NCBI RefSeq assembly: GCF_030269605.1
Contig: NZ_BSTQ01000015.1
Location: forward strand, 124,001-188,000
Reading direction: 5' to 3'
Source of the DNA: Lentzea sp. NBRC 105346
Lineage (GTDB): Bacteria; Actinomycetota; Actinomycetes; Mycobacteriales; Pseudonocardiaceae
Length of the DNA stretch: 64,000 bases
The first letter of the stretch is position 1, and each line of letters begins with the position of its first letter. The translations under genes were made by a program, and so were the position numbers. Shown in pieces: positions 62,629-64,000 of this stretch. The notes beneath the pieces are model-generated. The model did no database searches. It saw only the letters and a program-made list of their open reading frames with translations, and was not told where the DNA came from.

Positions 62629-63678
62629 ATGGGTCGCTGGAGGTCAGCAGCGCTCGCGGTCGGTCTGCTCGTCACGTCACTGGTCACGTCCGGGGTGGTC
62701 GCGCCGGGTGCGCAGGCCGCGGAGACGTGTGCGGTGAAGTCGCGGCCGTCGGGCAAGGTGCTGCAGGGCTACTGGGAGAACTGGGACGGCGCGTCCAACG
62801 GCGTGCACCCGCCGTTCGGCTGGACGCCGATCACCGACACGCGCATCAAGCAGCACGGCTACAACGTGATCAACGCCGCGTTCCCCGTCATCCGATCGGA
62901 CGGCACGGTGTTGTGGGAAGACGGCATGGACGCGGGTGTCAAGGTCGCCACCCCGGCCGAGATGTGCGCGGCGAAGGCGGCGGGCGCCACGATCCTGATG
63001 TCGATCGGCGGCGCGGCCGCCGGAATCGACCTCAGCTCCGCCGCGGTGGCCAACCGGTTCATCGCGACCGTCGTGCCGATTCTGAAGAAGTTCAACTTCG
63101 ACGGCATCGACATCGACATCGAGACCGGTCTGGTCGGCAGCGGCAACATCAAGACGCTGTCCACATCACAGGCGAATCTCATCAAGATTATTGATGGCGT
63201 GCTCGCGCAGATGCCGTCGAACTTCGGGCTCACCATGGCGCCGGAGACCGCGTATGTCACCGGCGGCAGCATCACCTACGGCTCCATCTGGGGCGCGTAC
63301 CTGCCGATCGTGAAGAAGTACGCCGACAACGGCCGGCTGTGGTGGCTGAACATGCAGTACTACAACGGCTCGATGTACGGGTGCTCCGGCGACTCCTACC
63401 AGGCGGGCACGGTCCAGGGCTTCGTCGCGCAGACGAAGTGCCTCAACACGGGGCTGGTCGTGCAGGGCACCACGATCCGTGTGCCGTACGACAAGCAGGT
63501 ACCCGGCCTGCCCGCGCAGCCCGGTGCCGGTGGTGGCTACATGTCGCCGTCGCTCGTCGGCCAGGCGTGGAACAGCTTCGGCGGATCCCTCAAGGGCCTG
63601 ATGGACTGGTCGATCAACTGGGACGGCTCGAAGAACTGGACGTTCGGCGACAAGGTCAAGTCACTGCAAGGTCGATGA
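62629..63678 (+). CDS. Secreted GH18 chitinase
   Basis: 349 residues. The signal peptide ends PGAQA-AE at about residue 31. GH18 landmarks: VLQGYWENWDG, the SIGG motif (ILMSIGGAAAG) and the catalytic DGIDIDIE with D161, D163 and acid E165, then MAPETAYV, MQYYNGS and MDWSINWDG. No carbohydrate-binding module is attached. It hydrolyses chitin to chitobiose. The ATG has AGGGAG upstream. It ends 23 bp inside the convergent enolase-superfamily gene. Confidence 0.93.
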   Translation: MGRWRSAALAVGLLVTSLVTSGVVAPGAQAAETCAVKSRPSGKVLQGYWENWDGASNGVHPPFGWTPITDTRIKQHGYNVINAAFPVIRSDGTVLWEDGMDAGVKVATPAEMCAAKAAGATILMSIGGAAAGIDLSSAAVANRFIATVVPILKKFNFDGIDIDIETGLVGSGNIKTLSTSQANLIKIIDGVLAQMPSNFGLTMAPETAYVTGGSITYGSIWGAYLPIVKKYADNGRLWWLNMQYYNGSMYGCSGDSYQAGTVQGFVAQTKCLNTGLVVQGTTIRVPYDKQVPGLPAQPGAGGGYMSPSLVGQAWNSFGGSLKGLMDWSINWDGSKNWTFGDKVKSLQGR

Positions 63679-64000
63679 CCACCGACTCGTCCACCTCGAT
63701 GCCCAGGCCCGGACCCGTGGGAACGCGGGCGGTCCCGGCGTCGAGGTGGACGGTCGACGTGGCGTACGGCGACTCGATGAACTGCCTGCCGTTCAGGTCG
63801 ACCGGCCCGCTGATCCCGAACGCGCCGAACAGATGCAGGCTCGCCGCCAGCCCCACGTCGGAGTCGGTCAGCCCGGACCCCATCAGCCGCACCCCGCAGT
63901 CCTCCGCGAGCTGGCACAGCCGCCGTGACAGGAGCAGGCCGCCGCTGCGCTGCACCTTCGCGATGGCGACGTCGATCGCGTCGAGCTTCACGAACGTCGC
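63656..64000 (-). CDS. Enolase-superfamily (mandelate racemase/muconate lactonizing) enzyme, 5' end outside window
   Basis: The last 114 residues of a larger protein: FVKLDAIDVAIAKVQRSGGL, then LCQLAEDCGVRLMGSGLTDS and GLAASLHLFGAFG, the C-terminal barrel strands and helices of the MR/MLE group, ending EVDESVVIDLAVT. The substrate cannot be told without the N-terminal capping domain and the catalytic lysines. The frame stays open through the right edge. Confidence 0.8.
   Translation of the reverse strand, partial: ATFVKLDAIDVAIAKVQRSGGLLLSRRLCQLAEDCGVRLMGSGLTDSDVGLAASLHLFGAFGISGPVDLNGRQFIESPYATSTVHLDAGTARVPTGPGLGIEVDESVVIDLAVT

Overview
The window is high-GC actinomycete DNA. Start codons are often GTG, neighbouring genes are frequently joined by 4-nt GTGA/ATGA overlaps, and the content includes two SARP-type regulators, a LAL-type LuxR regulator, an ECF sigma factor with a zinc anti-sigma factor, a DUF222/HNH element of the 13E12 type and RipA-like NlpC/P60 proteins. 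This gene set and codon style fit the order Pseudonocardiales (Lentzea, Saccharothrix, Amycolatopsis relatives), but the genus is inference. It reads as ordinary chromosome with accessory patches rather than one large biosynthetic cluster.

Layout. 1-3.3 kb: end of a DMT-like membrane protein, then a FecCD/FecCD/ATPase iron-siderophore importer whose permease-ATPase junction carries a 101-bp tandem duplication. 3.3-10.8 kb: a secreted glycoconjugate and polyester degrading block (GH59 galactocerebrosidase, GH85 endoglycosidase translationally coupled to a SARP regulator, CaiB CoA-transferase, and a divergent secreted cutinase/PETase-type hydrolase). 10.9-17.2 kb: LAL regulator, small hypothetical, FtsX/MacB-type ABC pair. 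17.3-26.3 kb: LLM oxidoreductase, acetyltransferases, MBL hydrolase, PlsC acyltransferase, a ClpX-type zinc-finger HTH protein, ChaB, a three-gene PP2C/histidine kinase/response regulator cassette, and an 84-bp minisatellite. 26.4-31.7 kb: a membrane redox module (flavoprotein, ferric-reductase-like membrane ferredoxin, DUF4142 protein, COG4315 lipoprotein) facing an ECF sigma/anti-sigma pair.

31.7-43 kb: a 207-bp duplicated intergenic region with doubled terminators, a C39-like peptidase, an AfsR-type SARP, a lone branched-chain-type binding lipoprotein, regulator remnants, two RipA-like peptidoglycan hydrolases, and an operon of a CysK-like enzyme plus MFS exporter that faces a siderophore-binding lipoprotein across an IdeR/DmdR-type iron box. 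44-54.5 kb: SDRs, MFS carriers, a secreted ChW-repeat protein, a secreted propeller, a TetR gene with two operator half-turn copies facing a UvrA paralogue coupled to a siderophore-interacting reductase, and a 3-ketosphinganine-reductase-like SDR. 54.6-57 kb: a PQQ-propeller pseudogene abutting a DUF222/HNH gene flanked by inverted repeats of about 197 bp, each containing its own long palindrome. 57-64 kb: an XRE/methionine aminopeptidase pair sharing one palindromic leaderless promoter, an oligopeptide-binding lipoprotein coupled to a GGDEF/EAL protein, a GH18 chitinase and the end of an enolase-superfamily gene.

Recurring themes are iron handling (importer, binding protein with iron box, siderophore-interacting reductase), extracellular hydrolysis of host-like or polymer substrates, and short tandem duplications at gene ends (101, 61, 84 and 207 bp). 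Several autoregulator-like genes have a palindrome directly at a leaderless start. Several convergent ends carry long, nearly perfect palindromes that share sequence and may belong to a genome-wide terminator family.
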